Below, piece after piece: positions 24,401 through 34,964 of a stretch of 64,000 bases of DNA (the first letter of the stretch is position 1; each line of letters opens with the position of its first letter). The stretch comes from Fagopyrum homotropicum (taxonomy: Eukaryota > Streptophyta > Magnoliopsida > Caryophyllales > Polygonaceae), in assembly GCA_033239125.1 (NCBI GenBank), contig BSWB01000001.1:9436501-9500500 (forward strand), in the 5' to 3' direction. The translations under genes and the position numbers were made by a program. The notes under the pieces are model-generated. The model was not told the origin of the DNA. It searched no databases and saw nothing but the letters and a program-made list of their open reading frames with translations.

Positions 24401-25227
24401 ATTTTATGGTTAATGAAGGCATTGTACTAGGACACCTCGTTTCTAATCGAGGTATTGAGGTCGATCGAGCTAAGATCGAGACTATTGAGAAGCTCCTTCC
24501 TCCTTGTTCTGTTAAAGGTGTGAGGAGTTTTCTCGGGCATGCAGGTTTCTACAGGAGATTCATCAAAGACTTCTCTAAGATTTCCAAACCTTTAACTAAC
24601 CTCTTGAATAAAGATGTTGTTTTTGAGTTTTCGCAGGAGTGTCTTGATGCTTTTTACAGGATTAAGGAGGCGTTGATCTCCGCTCCCATTATCCAACCTC
24701 CTGACTGGACCTTGCCCTTTGAGGTCATGTGTGACGCTAGTGATGTAGCCGTAGGAGCGGTGTTTGGACAGAAAAAGGATGGCCGGACCACCGCCATTTA
24801 CTATGCTAACAAGACGCTAGATGTAGCCCAACGCAACTACGCTACCACTGAGAAGGAATTGTTGGCGGTTGTATACGCTTTCGAGAAGTTTCGTTCCTAC
24901 TTAGTTGGGGCAAAGGTCATTGTCTACACCGACCATGCAGCCATTCGTTACTTATTAGCTAAGAAAGACGTCAAGCCACGTCTTATTCGATGGATTCTCT
25001 TGCTTCAAGAGTTTGACCTAGAGATCCGCGATAAGAAGGGATCCGAGAACTCCGTTGCGGATCACCTCAGCCGGCTACCGGAATCTTCCCGCGAGACGGA
25101 TGACCCACCCATAGACGATTCATTCCCCGATGAGCACTTACACTTGTTGGAGCATTTGATGGATTTACTTACTTCACCCCACGATGGAGGTGAAGTATGG
25201 GGTGAGGGCACCTCCCATCTCATTTGA
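21430..25227 (+). pseudogene. Athila-1 gag C-terminus, protease, RT and RNase H
   Basis: The gag end has an asparagine-rich tract (about 21860-22035). Protease has DLGASVSIIP near 22790, and IILGRPFLAT follows. RT has KWVSPVHVV, WRVCIDYRKLN, YLDGYSGFF, FGLCNAPATFQR and FMDDFSVYG. RNase H has CDASDVAVGAV, EKELLAVVYAF and TDHAAIRYLL. A TAG at 24121-24123 replaces a glutamine codon in the first RT catalytic region. After DDSFPDEHL the frame ends within 40 codons at 25227. No integrase zinc finger or D,D35E core follows. Confidence 0.92.
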
Positions 25228-26023
25228 GACGCATCATGGTCCAGCTAGCGACCTTAAACCAAGCGCTTCTTGGGAGGCAACCCAAGGTATTGCTTTGTTT
25301 TCCCGTTTTCTAGTCTAGTTTAGATAGTTTTTGTTTTTGCTTTGCTTTGCTTTGTTTTTGACGTCCTAGACAGATAACAGGAGATATCTAAGAGAGGAGC
25401 ATAACTGGAAGGACAGAAGTTCGAGATTTTGAGAAGGTAGAAGCATCTCGGTTACTGTCAGAGCACCTCGACCGAGTTGATTCTTGAGCAACCGAGGCGA
25501 CTAGGGTTTCTGCAGAACCACCTCGGTCCGTACCACCTCGGTCCAGTCGAGACCATCTCGACCGAGGTGACAGCAGATCCAGGAGCAGTATAAAAAGAAA
25601 AAAAATTTCAGTTTTTACTTTTTACCTTCTTCATCTCGACCGCGGCGACAGTTCACTTCGTTCTCTCTCGTTTCTTGCTCGTTTTCGAAGATTTCCGCTT
25701 CTAAACTACGATTGAAGGGTAGAGGATCCTATTGCAACTACAGATCTGCAAAGAAATCGACCGAAACGAGGTAAAAACAGTCGAAACCCTAACTCGTTCA
25801 TTCATTTCGATTTGGGCTTTGGTTGCCCTTGATTTTGTTGAGAAAAGGCTTAAGTACCCCATAGGAAGCAATTGTAGTGATTTTTGGGGGAAAAGAACTG
25901 GATTTCTGAGATTGGAATCGAAATCTGTTGCGCCTCGGTCTAGTCGAACTGCATCTCGACCGAGGTGATTCTTGAGGGTTGTCAGCGACCGAGGTACTCT
26001 GACAGTGTTTGAGAAGAAAAAAA
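25228..26023 (+). other. Athila-1 spacer between pol and the 3' gene
   Basis: It begins with a block also found after integrase in Athila-2 (GAGACGCATCATGGTCCAGCTAGCGACC), including the CTTGGG-AGGCAA-CCCAAG hairpin at 25269-25286. Many CTCGACCGAGGTG dyads follow (25449-25660, 25933-25995). No gene is seen. Confidence 0.7.
25269..25286 (+). other. Post-pol hairpin CTTGGG-AGGCAA-CCCAAG
   Basis: A perfect 6-bp stem with the loop AGGCAA. The identical hairpin follows integrase in Athila-2 (52652-52669), and a 4-bp stem with the same loop follows the ORF of LARD-1 (44554-44567). The conservation is seen; any role in RNA processing or packaging is inference. Confidence 0.6.
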
Positions 26024-27460
26024 ATGAGTTCCGATCGTCGCCTAGCCCTCAGAGATAGATCCTCACCTTCCCCTCCTTCTTCTTCTTCTTACGCCCGACC
26101 CTACCGCCCGGTGATCCACGAGAGATGCCGGGTAGATTATGAGCGTATAGCCAGCCGTCCAGTCATAGCACCACGTTTCCTGGACGTATCAGCTTTCGAT
26201 TGCCTAGGGTTAGATGGAGACCTTAGGAGGATGATTGCCACTGTTGGGTTGGATTAGTTTATTGAGATCCGAGCCCCAGCTTATTTGGAGCCGACCTTAG
26301 AGTTCGTTAGCTCCTTCTCCTACCTCCCCACAGACCAGTCTATGAAGTACCGGTTGATGAACCGGAACTTCATAGTTCCTTTAGAGGTTTGGAGAGAGAT
26401 TTTCGGATTTTCTGAGCCCACCGCCACCGACTTCCCCTCCCGATCTGTAGCTAGGGAGTTTTGGGGGCAGATTGCCCATATTAATGAGCATGCAGACAGA
26501 TGGCGCCCTGGAGATTACAGGGAGAAGGTCATCTTCCACCCAGCCTTCAGATTAGCCCATAGGATATTCAGCGAGACACTTCTGGCGCGTACTGAGACGC
26601 CCCAGAAGATCCGACAGGGCGAGCTCTTCAGCCTTTACTGTATGGTTACGGGGGGTTTCTCAGACTTTGGCTTGATCTTGGCAGAGGACCTGCACAAGAT
26701 CAAGGCTAAAGCGAAGGGAGATATCTGCTGCGGAGGTCTAGTCACCCATATAGCTGCTTATCACGGGATGGACCTTAGTGTATGTACGATGGTGGCGGCT
26801 CCGAAGCCGCTTGGGTTGCAGGAGATGATCACTCGGAGGATTCTAGTTCCCCGGGGTCTGACCACTCCATATGTTGCTATGCCGTGGGAGCGGACTGCGC
26901 CACAGGGGATCCGCTGGTCTGCTCAGTTCACAGTTTTCGATCCACATTACTGGCAGACAGCTTGGGCTCCGCTGATGGAGGGTCATAGGGAGGCAGCAGC
27001 TGCCCCGGATGAGGAGGAGGAGGATGACGACGACGAGGAGACGGTAGACGAGAGAGATGGTGGAGTCCCGATGGATACAGGGACGGATACTGCAGGTACG
27101 AGCGCACCGCCGATCATAGACTTGGATGATGAGGAGGATACTGAGCCTGCACCTGCTGCACCTCCCGCTAGATCTGCTAGGCGTCGGACACGCCGTCATA
27201 GAGATTCTGAGGTTCATCGCCGGCTCGACGACCTGACAGATCAGATGATAGACTCTTATGCTGCCCTTACTGTGGATATGCATGAGAGATTTGCTGCCCA
27301 GGACCGACACATTGACCGTTGGACTCATCAGATGTTAGAGGAGCAGCACTATCAGCGCAGTATGATGGAGCTACAGTTCCAGCAGACTATGGGCTATCAG
27401 TTCGACCCGGCTCAGTATCCGTATGTGCCACCACCACCACCACCGGATCGAGACTATTGA
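26024..27460 (+). pseudogene. Athila-1 3' gene, Athila ORF-1 family (PF03078)
   Basis: The chosen start MSSDRRLALRD matches the start region of the intact copy in Athila-2. The family core runs from RFLDVSAFDCLGLDG through EFWGQIAH and FRLAHRIFSETLL to DICCGGLVTHIA. An acidic tail contains PPIIDLDDEED, a candidate SUMO-interacting motif, and the protein ends in a proline-rich YVPPPPPPDRDY. A TAG at 26255-26257 replaces a glutamine codon. I see no transmembrane segment, so it is not a typical envelope protein. Its role is unknown. Confidence 0.82.
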
Positions 27461-28948
27461 GGAGCTGCAGGATTTTCTTTATTCTATTTTTATGCAGTTC
27501 AGCTTTTTATCCGGTGAGTACTCTTGTCTCTAGACTTTTATTGACCCACTGGGACAGTGTGTCCCAAGTATGGGGTGTTTGTATTCATTTGACTACTTGA
27601 TGTACTTATCTGACTACTTTTGATGTATGACGCACATTTTATCTTATCGGATATTTTATTTATGCTTCACTTCTGCATTTATATGATTATCTGATATTAC
27701 ATGCACACCTACAGGTTATTTGATTGAGAAAAACGTCGAAACTGAAAAAAAAATGGTTTTAAAAAAAAAAAATTTTTGACCTCGACCGAGTCAGTTCTGG
27801 CCAAACGAGGCGTTTCACCTCGGTTGAACCAAGAACATCTCGACCGAGGTGGGTTAACTGAGAGTTTTCGAAAACGATTTTGTGTTACTTATTTGGATAT
27901 GACCTCAGTGAAGATCTTGTTTACTGACTGGTTTTAAATTCTTTATGTGTTTGAAAGGTTTTATAATATGTTTAAGTTGCTAAATGCTTTGTTTGAAATT
28001 ATTGGCATGTTTAATACTTCGTTTTTATCCAAATTATGTTGAATTTGAAGGTTGACACCACAAGATAAGTTCTCTCACTTTCTTCCTGGAAAGACCAAGG
28101 CAATTCATTCTTCTCTCTTCTTCTTCTTGATCATGCTTAGCCCCTCATATACATTTTGCCTCCCTTACCTATCCGGGAATTTGGAAACAAGCAAAGTGGT
28201 AAAAGCAAGTGAAGTTAAAGTTGAGAAGTGGCTGGAAATGAAAGTGTTAGAAAGCAATAATAGGTTTGGGGAAGTCAATCATGAAGATGAGTAACTCGGC
28301 ACCATTCACATAGCCGGGTGTTTGTGTCTTGCCAAAGTCGGATTGAGCGATATTCCTAACGGGTCATGGTATGTGCATCAAGGGTTTGATGCATCTCAAG
28401 AAATTGATGATTGCTGATTTCCTAGGCTTCGGTTATTGTGCACCTCTGTCCATGCATCCCAGAAAGTAAAGTAAAAAGGAAAAAAGGTGTGAAATAAGCA
28501 AAGCTTATTGGTGGAAGATGCTGCAAGTCAAAGTGAAAGTGAAGTTCATCCTTTTCCCGGATTCTAGCACCACATTACCTTACATACATCCCCACCCTAC
28601 ACGTTTCTTGACCTTTTCTTTTGGGAAGCCCTTGAGACCTTGAGCTTGTTGATTGACTTAGTGGTTTAAACTGGATTATACATGATTAATTTTGATAATT
28701 ATGATTTATTATGCATTTTATGGTTTTACACAAAGATGAACAACTTTTCTATATTTATAAAATGTTTTGAGCATATTGAGTTTTTAATTCCATGAAGTAT
28801 TCTCTTAGAGTGATCTATGATTGTAATACACCATAAAAATGTTTTTGAAAGACTTTTCATTGATTTTCTTGACTTATAATCCATTCTATCTTGTCTTCTA
28901 TATGCGGAACTTGCTTGGGGACAAGCAAGGGCTAAATATGGGGTATTT
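27461..28948 (+). other. Athila-1 3' noncoding region
   Basis: It contains A/T runs (27745-27776), more CTCGACCGAGG dyads (27779-27850), and a block at about 28290-28460 (ACTCGGCACCATTCACATAGCCGGGTG...) that is also found in Athila-2 and in LARD-1. It ends with the GGGA-loop hairpin and the purine-rich GCTAAATATGGGGTATTT before the 3' LTR. No gene is recognised. Confidence 0.65.
28910..28929 (+). other. GGGA-loop hairpin upstream of Athila-1 3' LTR
   Basis: CTTGCTTG-GGGA-CAAGCAAG is a perfect 8-bp stem. The equivalent in LARD-1 is TTTGCTCG-GGGA-CGAGCAAA, with two compensated base-pair changes, and in Athila-2 the stem is identical. The covariation supports a folded RNA or single-stranded DNA. 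Confidence 0.7.
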
Positions 28949-30713
28949 TGATAGCATGAATTATAGTCTATATTTTGAGGTTTGTTTGGACGTTTTATCT
29001 TCAATAATCTGCATGTTAGCATGTATAATATGTGATTATACTACCATTTCATCTACCTTTGCGGGAATCGAGGTCTACACCTAGTTTTGCTGTAATTGCA
29101 GGAAAAATGGTACGTTTTGCATCAAAAAGGAGCAAAAGGAGTCATAAGTCATTTGGAGCTACATTGAAGAGCATAAGGAACCATCCAGGAAGCATAGCCA
29201 TGGATTAAAGATTCACTTTGGACCAGTTTTGAGAGATTTCACATTCAGTTATGACTCACCTCGGTTGACCAGAGATTCATCTCGACCGAGGTGATCCAGA
29301 GACGCCGACTCGACCGAGGCGAACACCTAGGACGCGGCAAGAATATTTTATTCTTGGCTGAGATCTTTTATCTTTGGAAGGTGATCTTATATTTTTGGGC
29401 TTGGCTCCTGGAAGGAAGAAGATCTTATATTTTACCTATTTTTATGGGAAAATATCTTTCTAAGATATTTTATCTTTGGAGGGTTATTTTCCTATAAAAA
29501 GGGTTGGATTTCCACAAATCAAGAGGCTGCTTACACCGAAAAATCCGCTATCACTCCCTCTTATCTAGCATACATCGCCGCAGCCATACTCCAGTTGGGA
29601 GTTTTGAAGAACCTTTTTGAAGGTTGAAGGAAGATTGAAGATCGTAGCTTTTATAGCTTTTTGGAGGGTTTTGTAAGATTGTCTTCAATTCCCCTTCCTT
29701 GTTGTCTTGTCTTGTTGGATTGTTATCCAAGGAACGCTTGTTGTGATATTTGATTCAGTTATTGAAGTCTTTTTCATTAAATTCTTCTTGTTCAAATATT
29801 CACCTTCTTCCCATATATTTAATACTTTCGTAATGATGATGAGTGGCTAATTTCCTTGTGTGATTCTAGGGTGATTGGTTGAAGGTTGTGGGAAAAACAA
29901 TGATAGAATAATCTTAGATTCCAGTAGGATCCTGAAAGTTCGAGTCTTTAACCTTAACCCTAAGCATCTCGCTCAGTCGATGAACATCTCGGCCGGGGTG
30001 GAATCTGGCTGACCTAGGTGACTTATCTGATCCTAAACTGAGAGTTAAGTGTTAGAGTTTGCCAAATCCTATTCTTATTATACCTTTCTTGGTTCAAAGC
30101 AAGCTTAGGATGAGACTTACCCGGTAATTCCTTAGTTTGTGTACCAACGATCATAAGTGTAGGTAATAAAGGTTTATCCTTTATTGGGGTTTGAGTGTGC
30201 TTCCATCCCATCTTTGTGAGTTAGCCTGAGACTTACCCGGTAAAGGTTGATTCTATTCCCTTAGATGGTGTGTTAGTTCGAGGTAATAGCTCTTTATCTT
30301 AATTCCTTGAGACTTACCCGGTAATAGGAGTTACGGTTTTGGATTAGTGAGTAGTGAGACTTACCCGGTGATCTACTCCACTTTAGTAACACCTTCCCCT
30401 TGCAAAAATCTCAGCTTTGTCCGCTTATCTTTAGATCTTGAGTTGGAACCACAACTAGATGCTTTAATCCCTAGAATTGCATGTTTGCTTATTTGACTTC
30501 TTATTCATCTTTGATTGTGTTAATTGCTCTTTGTGGTTAGTCCTCACGAAGCTTACCGTTATTGACTTTGTTTCACCGAATCCCTGTGATCGACCCCTGG
30601 AATTTCTTGCTTTTTACTACGATTGACTCGTACACTGCGGGTTCGCATCCTTGTTTTAAGCTTAAGTCTAGGGTTATAAATTTAAAGCTTGCACACACCG
30701 TTTGGAGCGAACA
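28949..30713 (+). repeat. Athila-1 3' LTR
   Basis: This is the 1765-bp partner of the 5' LTR, with about 14 substitutions and no length change. The TSD ACGTT follows at 30714-30718. Confidence 0.93.
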
Positions 30714-30718
30714 ACGTT

Positions 30719-31263
30719 TTTGTACTCGTCCATATTAGTTTATATGCAAACAGGGATACACCCAAAGATGAAAAAGAATATGTAGAGAAGATCTAGGTTC
30801 ATGCATATTTAAAATGTTCTCACAACTGGATCGTACAAAAAAAAGGATTTATCCTCTTTAACTCTTCAAGGATCTTAATAACTCACTTATAGTATACAAC
30901 AACTATATGTGCAGATTATTCTAACAACTGGATCGTACAAAAAAATATTTTCACTGTGTCCAGAGGAGGCCAAAACTAGGTTCATGCATATTCAAAATGT
31001 TCATGCATAGCTTTTGAAGCGTCATTGTTAGCCACCCATTGTTATATCAAAGCCCAAAGGAAGTAAGGAAGTAAGGAAAAGGTGAATAAAGGCACAGGAA
31101 AAGCTTAAACAAACAAATAAATATTGGCATGCTATTAATGAAGCCAGGACTTGCAAACCAAATCCCTTGGCTCCGTTTCCTTTGGATTTGATTTGAGCTA
31201 ATTGATATATTGACATATAGAGTACTCGTATTGTAGGTTGATCTCTTTTGTGGTATAACTCAC
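30719..31263. other. CACTA interior after the Athila-1 insertion
   Basis: AT-rich sequence with a repeated phrase AACTGGATCGTACAAAAAAA (30824 and 30925) and AGGTTCATGCATATT...AAAATGTTC (30796 and 30970), a local duplication of about 130 bp spacing. No gene is seen. Confidence 0.5.
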
Positions 31264-31386
31264 CTCTTGTTGGGGTTGTAGGTGTTGTAGACTTAGATGC
31301 CATGGTGGGTGATTGAGAAGGAGGAGCTCTTGAAATTTCCATGTTGCTGTTGTGGGTTGATCTTTCTTTTGGATTTGACATGAAAA
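31264..31386 (-). pseudogene. Captured exon in CACTA, unassigned (Ser/Thr/Pro-rich)
   Basis: On the minus strand an acceptor (TTCCTGTAG) opens an exon reading MSNPKERSTHNSNMEISRAP followed by SQSPTMASKSTTPTTPTR, and a consensus donor (AG/GTGAGT) closes it. The clean splice borders imply genomic capture of a host exon. I do not recognise the protein. Confidence 0.45.
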
Positions 31387-32030
31387 CTACAGGAAAAAAG
31401 ATATCTCTTGATTATATTGTAACAAATAACGTAAATAATAAACACCAACACTAATTCATTCAGTTAATACACTGAGCTTGTAGGATTATTGAAAGGACCG
31501 GCGGTGGCGTAAATAGACACGATTGATAGATAATATAAACAACCAGTTACTGCAAGAATAGGTAGCAATCGAAGGAGCTTCAACCGAAAGCAAGAAATCA
31601 GATTGAAATTTTCTTACTATTAGACCATAACTATAAAAAGGATTTATCCTCTTTAACTCTTCAAGGATCTTAATAACACATGATAAGAAGAGATTGATAC
31701 CTATCCAAGATCCTTGGTGTAATAAGAGCAATGGCAAAAGGCCATTGTTAAGATACTTACCGGGTGTCTTTCAAAGGCAGGACATAGTTAAAAAAACATG
31801 CTCTATTTCCATCCTGAATATAGTGTAATAAGAGCAATGGCAAAAAGCAAGACAACAACATCAACAACATCCTTGATGTCCCTTTCAGAGGCGGGCCATA
31901 TTAATCCACAATGTTGATACCTAAAAAACATTGGAACTAAAATGAATGTGGTACCGTCACAAATCCAACTTCTTGTTCTTCTATGTGGAAGAGGAACAAC
32001 CTTAAATTGCTTCAACTGCTACTAAGTTTT
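31387..32030. other. CACTA interior, intron-like
   Basis: AT-rich sequence without a recognisable exon. The phrase GTGTAATAAGAGCAATGGCAAAA occurs twice (about 31717 and 31823), a small duplication. The neighbouring host-gene pieces suggest introns or spacer carried along with them. Confidence 0.4.
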
Positions 32031-32084
32031 TCAGTCGGCGCGTGACTTGGTGCTAGGTCCAGAAGGTTTCTTTCCTCCATATTT
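32031..32084 (-). pseudogene. RER1: Captured RER1 last exon
   Basis: On the minus strand, after the acceptor TCTGCTCAG, the exon reads KYGGKKPSGPSTKSRAD and a stop. This fits the basic C-terminal tail of plant RER1, the Golgi receptor that returns ER membrane proteins. Together with the exon at 32213-32406 it forms a two-exon RER1 fragment with its intron. Assignment of this exon depends on that neighbour. Confidence 0.6.
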
Positions 32085-32212
32085 CTGAGCAGAGTTCAAA
32101 TAATCAGGCGTGTCAGTTAGCAGGTAGTATTTGGTTAGATATGAAATTACACCGGAATCAGTAAATGCAAAGCTGTAGTATGGTGTTATATGCGGAGAAA
32201 AATGGCAGTAAG

Positions 32213-32406
32213 CTCACTTGCTTTCCGATGTTAAATGAATAAGAGGGATATATTTGTACTTGATCATATGTCCAATCTGGCGCTTCATTGTAAGAACAAA
32301 TAGAACAATCCAGGAACACAACAATATAGGCCAGAAGTCAGGAACATCAAATGCAGAAAAGAAGGTTGTCACAAACGCTATAGCAACTGTCTTTGTCACA
32401 GTGTAC
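32213..32406 (-). pseudogene. RER1: Captured RER1 penultimate exon
   Basis: The minus strand reads YTVTKTVAIAFVTTFFSAFD, VPDFWPILLCSWIVLFVLTM and then KRQIGHMIKYKYIP. This is the most conserved part of RER1, covering its last two membrane segments. It starts after an AG acceptor and ends FNIGKQ before a GT donor. An insertion of about 8 bases just after KYIP shifts the frame, so it is not functional. The N-terminal exons of RER1 are absent. Confidence 0.85.
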
Positions 32407-33390
32407 CTGTCATTAATTTGCACAATAATGTATGTGTCAGACAAGTGACAAATATATGTAACTTTAGCATCACAGACTAAGGCATCTCTTCAATGCAAAT
32501 AAGTTTGGCCGATCTTGTTCCTTGAATCTTTTACTGTTTACTAAAAGTCTTAATTACTTGGTTATAAATGTATCATGTTTGGACATTGAAGGATTATCAA
32601 TACAGTAACTTTAGTATCTCTGTTTTACCAAGGTCTTTAATCATAAGAAGCAGGGAGTTTTATCCTTTGATTCCATTGATTAACAAAATATCCCTCCAGA
32701 AGATTAGTTCAATTGCACTATTATGGGATAAACCCTAAACTTTGAGAGATATCTCATGAATTATGTTGCTCCTTCACCTTAAGGTTGTCCTACAGTGAAG
32801 TCCCTAATTTTTAGAATATTGGAGCAGCTTGGTCCTTTGATTTGTTCCACTAAATGTGACTTTCAAATCCCAAGGGAGTCATCTACGTTTTGCCTTTTAC
32901 TAGCATTCCCGTTGGAGTTTGCAAGATTCCTTTATTATTCCTTTATTCTTATCTTGTTCATAAATGATCATAAGCACACTCAACCAAATAATGTAGTTTG
33001 CAAGATTCCATTACATAAGACTTAAGCAAGATTAAATCAATCAGCAAAAATAGAAATAATCAATTTGTTAATAAAAATTCCTATTTCCTCGTGTGTTGGT
33101 TCTTAACTTTTTGATGCAATTAGCTAAAGCGTAAACACAAACCTTTGACGATTTATACCTGATTAGTAATCAATTTTATAACTTCCTTTGCTACTTTGCA
33201 TTTGGAAGAATGTTCTGAGGCTAATGCAGTAGTTTCCTTTGCATGTTGCTGTAAGTTTTGATATTTGAAAAAGAGAACCTCAAACTTCATCAAAGCTCAA
33301 CCACTCTTCAGTTATTAAAAAACAAATATAAACAGACAGATAACTAAGGCCATAAAAGCTTGCGGAATCAAAGGAAAAACGTCATTTTCA
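32407..33390. other. CACTA interior between captured RER1 and ferredoxin-like pieces
   Basis: AT-rich, with many T and A runs. I found no exon with clear borders. It is probably intron or intergenic sequence captured with the flanking gene pieces. Confidence 0.4.
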
Positions 33391-33445
33391 TCTACCATAC
33401 AAGTTCCACAAAGTCCATGTCCGCCACAACTGACTACTTTCCGCT
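33391..33445 (-). pseudogene. Captured [2Fe-2S] ferredoxin-like exon
   Basis: The minus strand reads KVVSCGGHGLCGTCMVD, the cysteine cluster C-x4-C-x2-C of plant-type [2Fe-2S] ferredoxin folds. An acceptor-like CAG lies just upstream. It continues from the exon at 33533-33646. The pair resembles PnsB3/NDF4-like chloroplast ferredoxin-like proteins, but the exact gene is uncertain. Confidence 0.6.
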
Positions 33446-33532
33446 GGTATCAGAAGAACGGGAGCATAATTCATCACTCGAAAACAACGAATTTCAAAAA
33501 GGATAACTAAATTATAGGATTAATCGACTTAC

Positions 33533-33646
33533 AAAGGGAGTATAGAGGTCAATATTATTATCAAGCATGATATCCCTTAGCCGCTTCTCGCCGCTTGCCG
33601 CGGAAACATTTTCCACAGGGAATTCTCCGTCGCTTCCTGTCGTTGG
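33533..33646 (-). pseudogene. Captured ferredoxin-like exon, N-terminal part of the domain
   Basis: The minus strand reads PTTGSDGEFPVENVSAASGE then KRLRDIMLDNNIDLYTPF, between an AG acceptor and a GTAAGT donor. The RLRDIMLDN segment is the helix before the iron-sulphur loop in PnsB3-like ferredoxin domains. With 33391-33445 it makes a two-exon fragment with its intron. Confidence 0.6.
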
Positions 33647-33744
33647 CTATCGATTTTAAATTCCATATTTTATTTGTAACTATAGTACTATGACAGCAAA
33701 TCTGATTTAACGGGTTTATGGATTTGGTTACAATTACAAAAAAG

Positions 33745-33887
33745 GGTAGTTGAATTACCGAAAGGAATTCAAGATGAATATGAGGGGTCTGAGACTGAGA
33801 GACTGTGGACAAGATCCTTCCGGTAGCAGGAAGTGCGGTGGTCGCTGGTCGCCAAAGGAATCTTGATGCCTTACCTAGTGCAGCCAT
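33745..33887 (-). pseudogene. Captured first exon with organelle-targeting-like N-terminus
   Basis: The minus strand has an ATG followed by AALGKASRFLWRPATTALP and ATGRILSTVSQSQ, rich in arginine, serine and alanine with almost no acids, like a mitochondrial or plastid targeting peptide. A GT donor follows LEFLS. It may be the first exon of the ferredoxin-like fragment next to it, but I cannot show that. Confidence 0.4.
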
Positions 33888-33919
33888 AGTGTTTGTTGCT
33901 TACCTTAGTTGTTGTCTAC

Positions 33920-34333
33920 TTAGCTTAGTCGCTGGTCACCGGGAAGCGGAACCAAGCACCTAGGGTTAGGCGAGGGACAATGCAGCTCTCTATGCTCCAT
34001 ACACTTCCTCGACTTCAAAGCTTTAATAGCCTCTAAGTTATCAAGGCAAGGGATATAATCCATTGAACCAGGCCCCTCACAACTCTCACAATTTAATCTC
34101 GTCAGATTCTCAACCTCCGACACTTCCTCTCCATTACCACCTTGATATCTTTGCGGCAAATTAGAAATTGGCATTTCTGAACCTTGATCATCCTTATCTT
34201 CTTCCATCGGTGGATCTGACGAGGACGGTAATTGAGATACTGGCAGTGATGAAGACGGTGGTGGAGGCGGTAAGTGGAATTGTTGTCGCCGCCGCTCCGA
34301 GTCGTCACTCACAGTCGTCACCGGCTGGTACAA
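33920..34333 (-). pseudogene. Captured DUF248 (PMT/QUASIMODO-type) methyltransferase fragment
   Basis: After a proline/serine-rich and acidic N-terminal region, the minus strand reads SMDYIPCLDNLEAIKALKSR, then CMEHRELHCPSPNPRCLVPL. This is the start of the DUF248 domain of Golgi-localised plant methyltransferases thought to act on pectin. The usual EHRERHCP reads EHRELHCP. The frame stops after PGDQRLS, directly before the next captured piece, and the catalytic region is missing. Confidence 0.8.
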
Positions 34334-34494
34334 ACGATGCTATCAGAGATTGTTGGGATTTGGCCGGGTAGGACTATCAGATGGTTGGGAGAGTCGGGAG
34401 ATCGATAGGGATAGATTGATTAGGTTTATAGAGGTTTTTTTTTACTACGTTTATTAATAAACCGGAATTTCTGTAAAGAAAGAAGCACCTGTGA

Positions 34495-34914
34495 ACTTCT
34501 TGACTGATCCGCGGGATGGAAGGTCGACATTGCGGCCGGCGGATGTTTTGGTGTTTGGTTGGAGTGGAGGAAAGCATGCATGTATTGATTTGACGGGGTC
34601 TCACCGCTTGTGGGATTAGGGAACGGACCTTTTGTTGTGGGTCAGGCAGCTTGTAGAGCGGCATCAGCTAAGGTGGCCAAGCATGGAAGGGCATGTGTTG
34701 AAAACCAACACGTTTTTCTTCCATTTGCTTTTGACACGTTTGGATTTTTTGCACCCGATGCTGTTGATATTCTCAAGAGGGTGCAAAGAGTTATGCATAG
34801 TAATATTATGTCCTCTAGATTTGTAGATGTTGTTTTTAAAAGGTTAGGTTTTGCCATCCAAAAAGGGGTAGCGGCGCAACTTGTTGCCCGCTTACCTTCT
34901 ACTTCTATGTAAAT
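34495..34914 (+). pseudogene. 3' fragment of a plant RTE-like LINE ORF in CACTA
   Basis: The first frame reads LTDPRDGRSTLRPADVLVFG then HACIDLTG. After a frameshift near 34610 it continues PFVVGQAACRAASAKVAKHG, FAFDTFGFFAPDAVDILKRV and FAIQKGVAAQLVARLP, ending at 34914. This is a common C-terminal pattern in plant reverse-transcriptase-related sequences, probably RTE-type LINEs. An A run at 34951-34964 follows. It lies opposite in orientation to the captured exons. Confidence 0.5.
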
Positions 34915-34964
34915 AGTAATACCGGATAAATAAAAGTTGATATTCATATTTAAAAAAAAAAAAA

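Larger units (their letters stand above)
18802..30713 (+). mobile_element. Athila-1: Ty3/gypsy element lacking integrase
   Basis: Two 1765-bp LTRs (18802-20566, 28949-30713; about 14 mismatches by eye, 0.8%) have TG...CA ends and a perfect TSD ACGTT (18797-18801, 30714-30718). The primer site matches tRNA-Asp. Gag, protease, RT and RNase H are present, followed by a spacer and an Athila ORF-1-family gene. No integrase is found between RNase H and the post-pol hairpin. Lesions are a one-base loss in gag near 21430, TAG at 24121-24123 in RT, and TAG at 26255-26257 in the 3' gene. Confidence 0.95.

Noticed and set aside
26024..27460. Envelope gene in the Athila 3' position
   Set aside because: There is no signal peptide, transmembrane segment or cysteine pattern. 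The protein matches the Athila ORF-1 family instead.
28052..28294. Small gene in the Athila-1 3' region
   Set aside because: It has no domain, and the matching region in Athila-2 and LARD-1 is conserved as noncoding sequence, not as a frame.
16011..34960. Autonomous CACTA element with TNP2 transposase
   Set aside because: No transposase motifs or long frame were recognised outside Athila-1. The element is better seen as non-autonomous.
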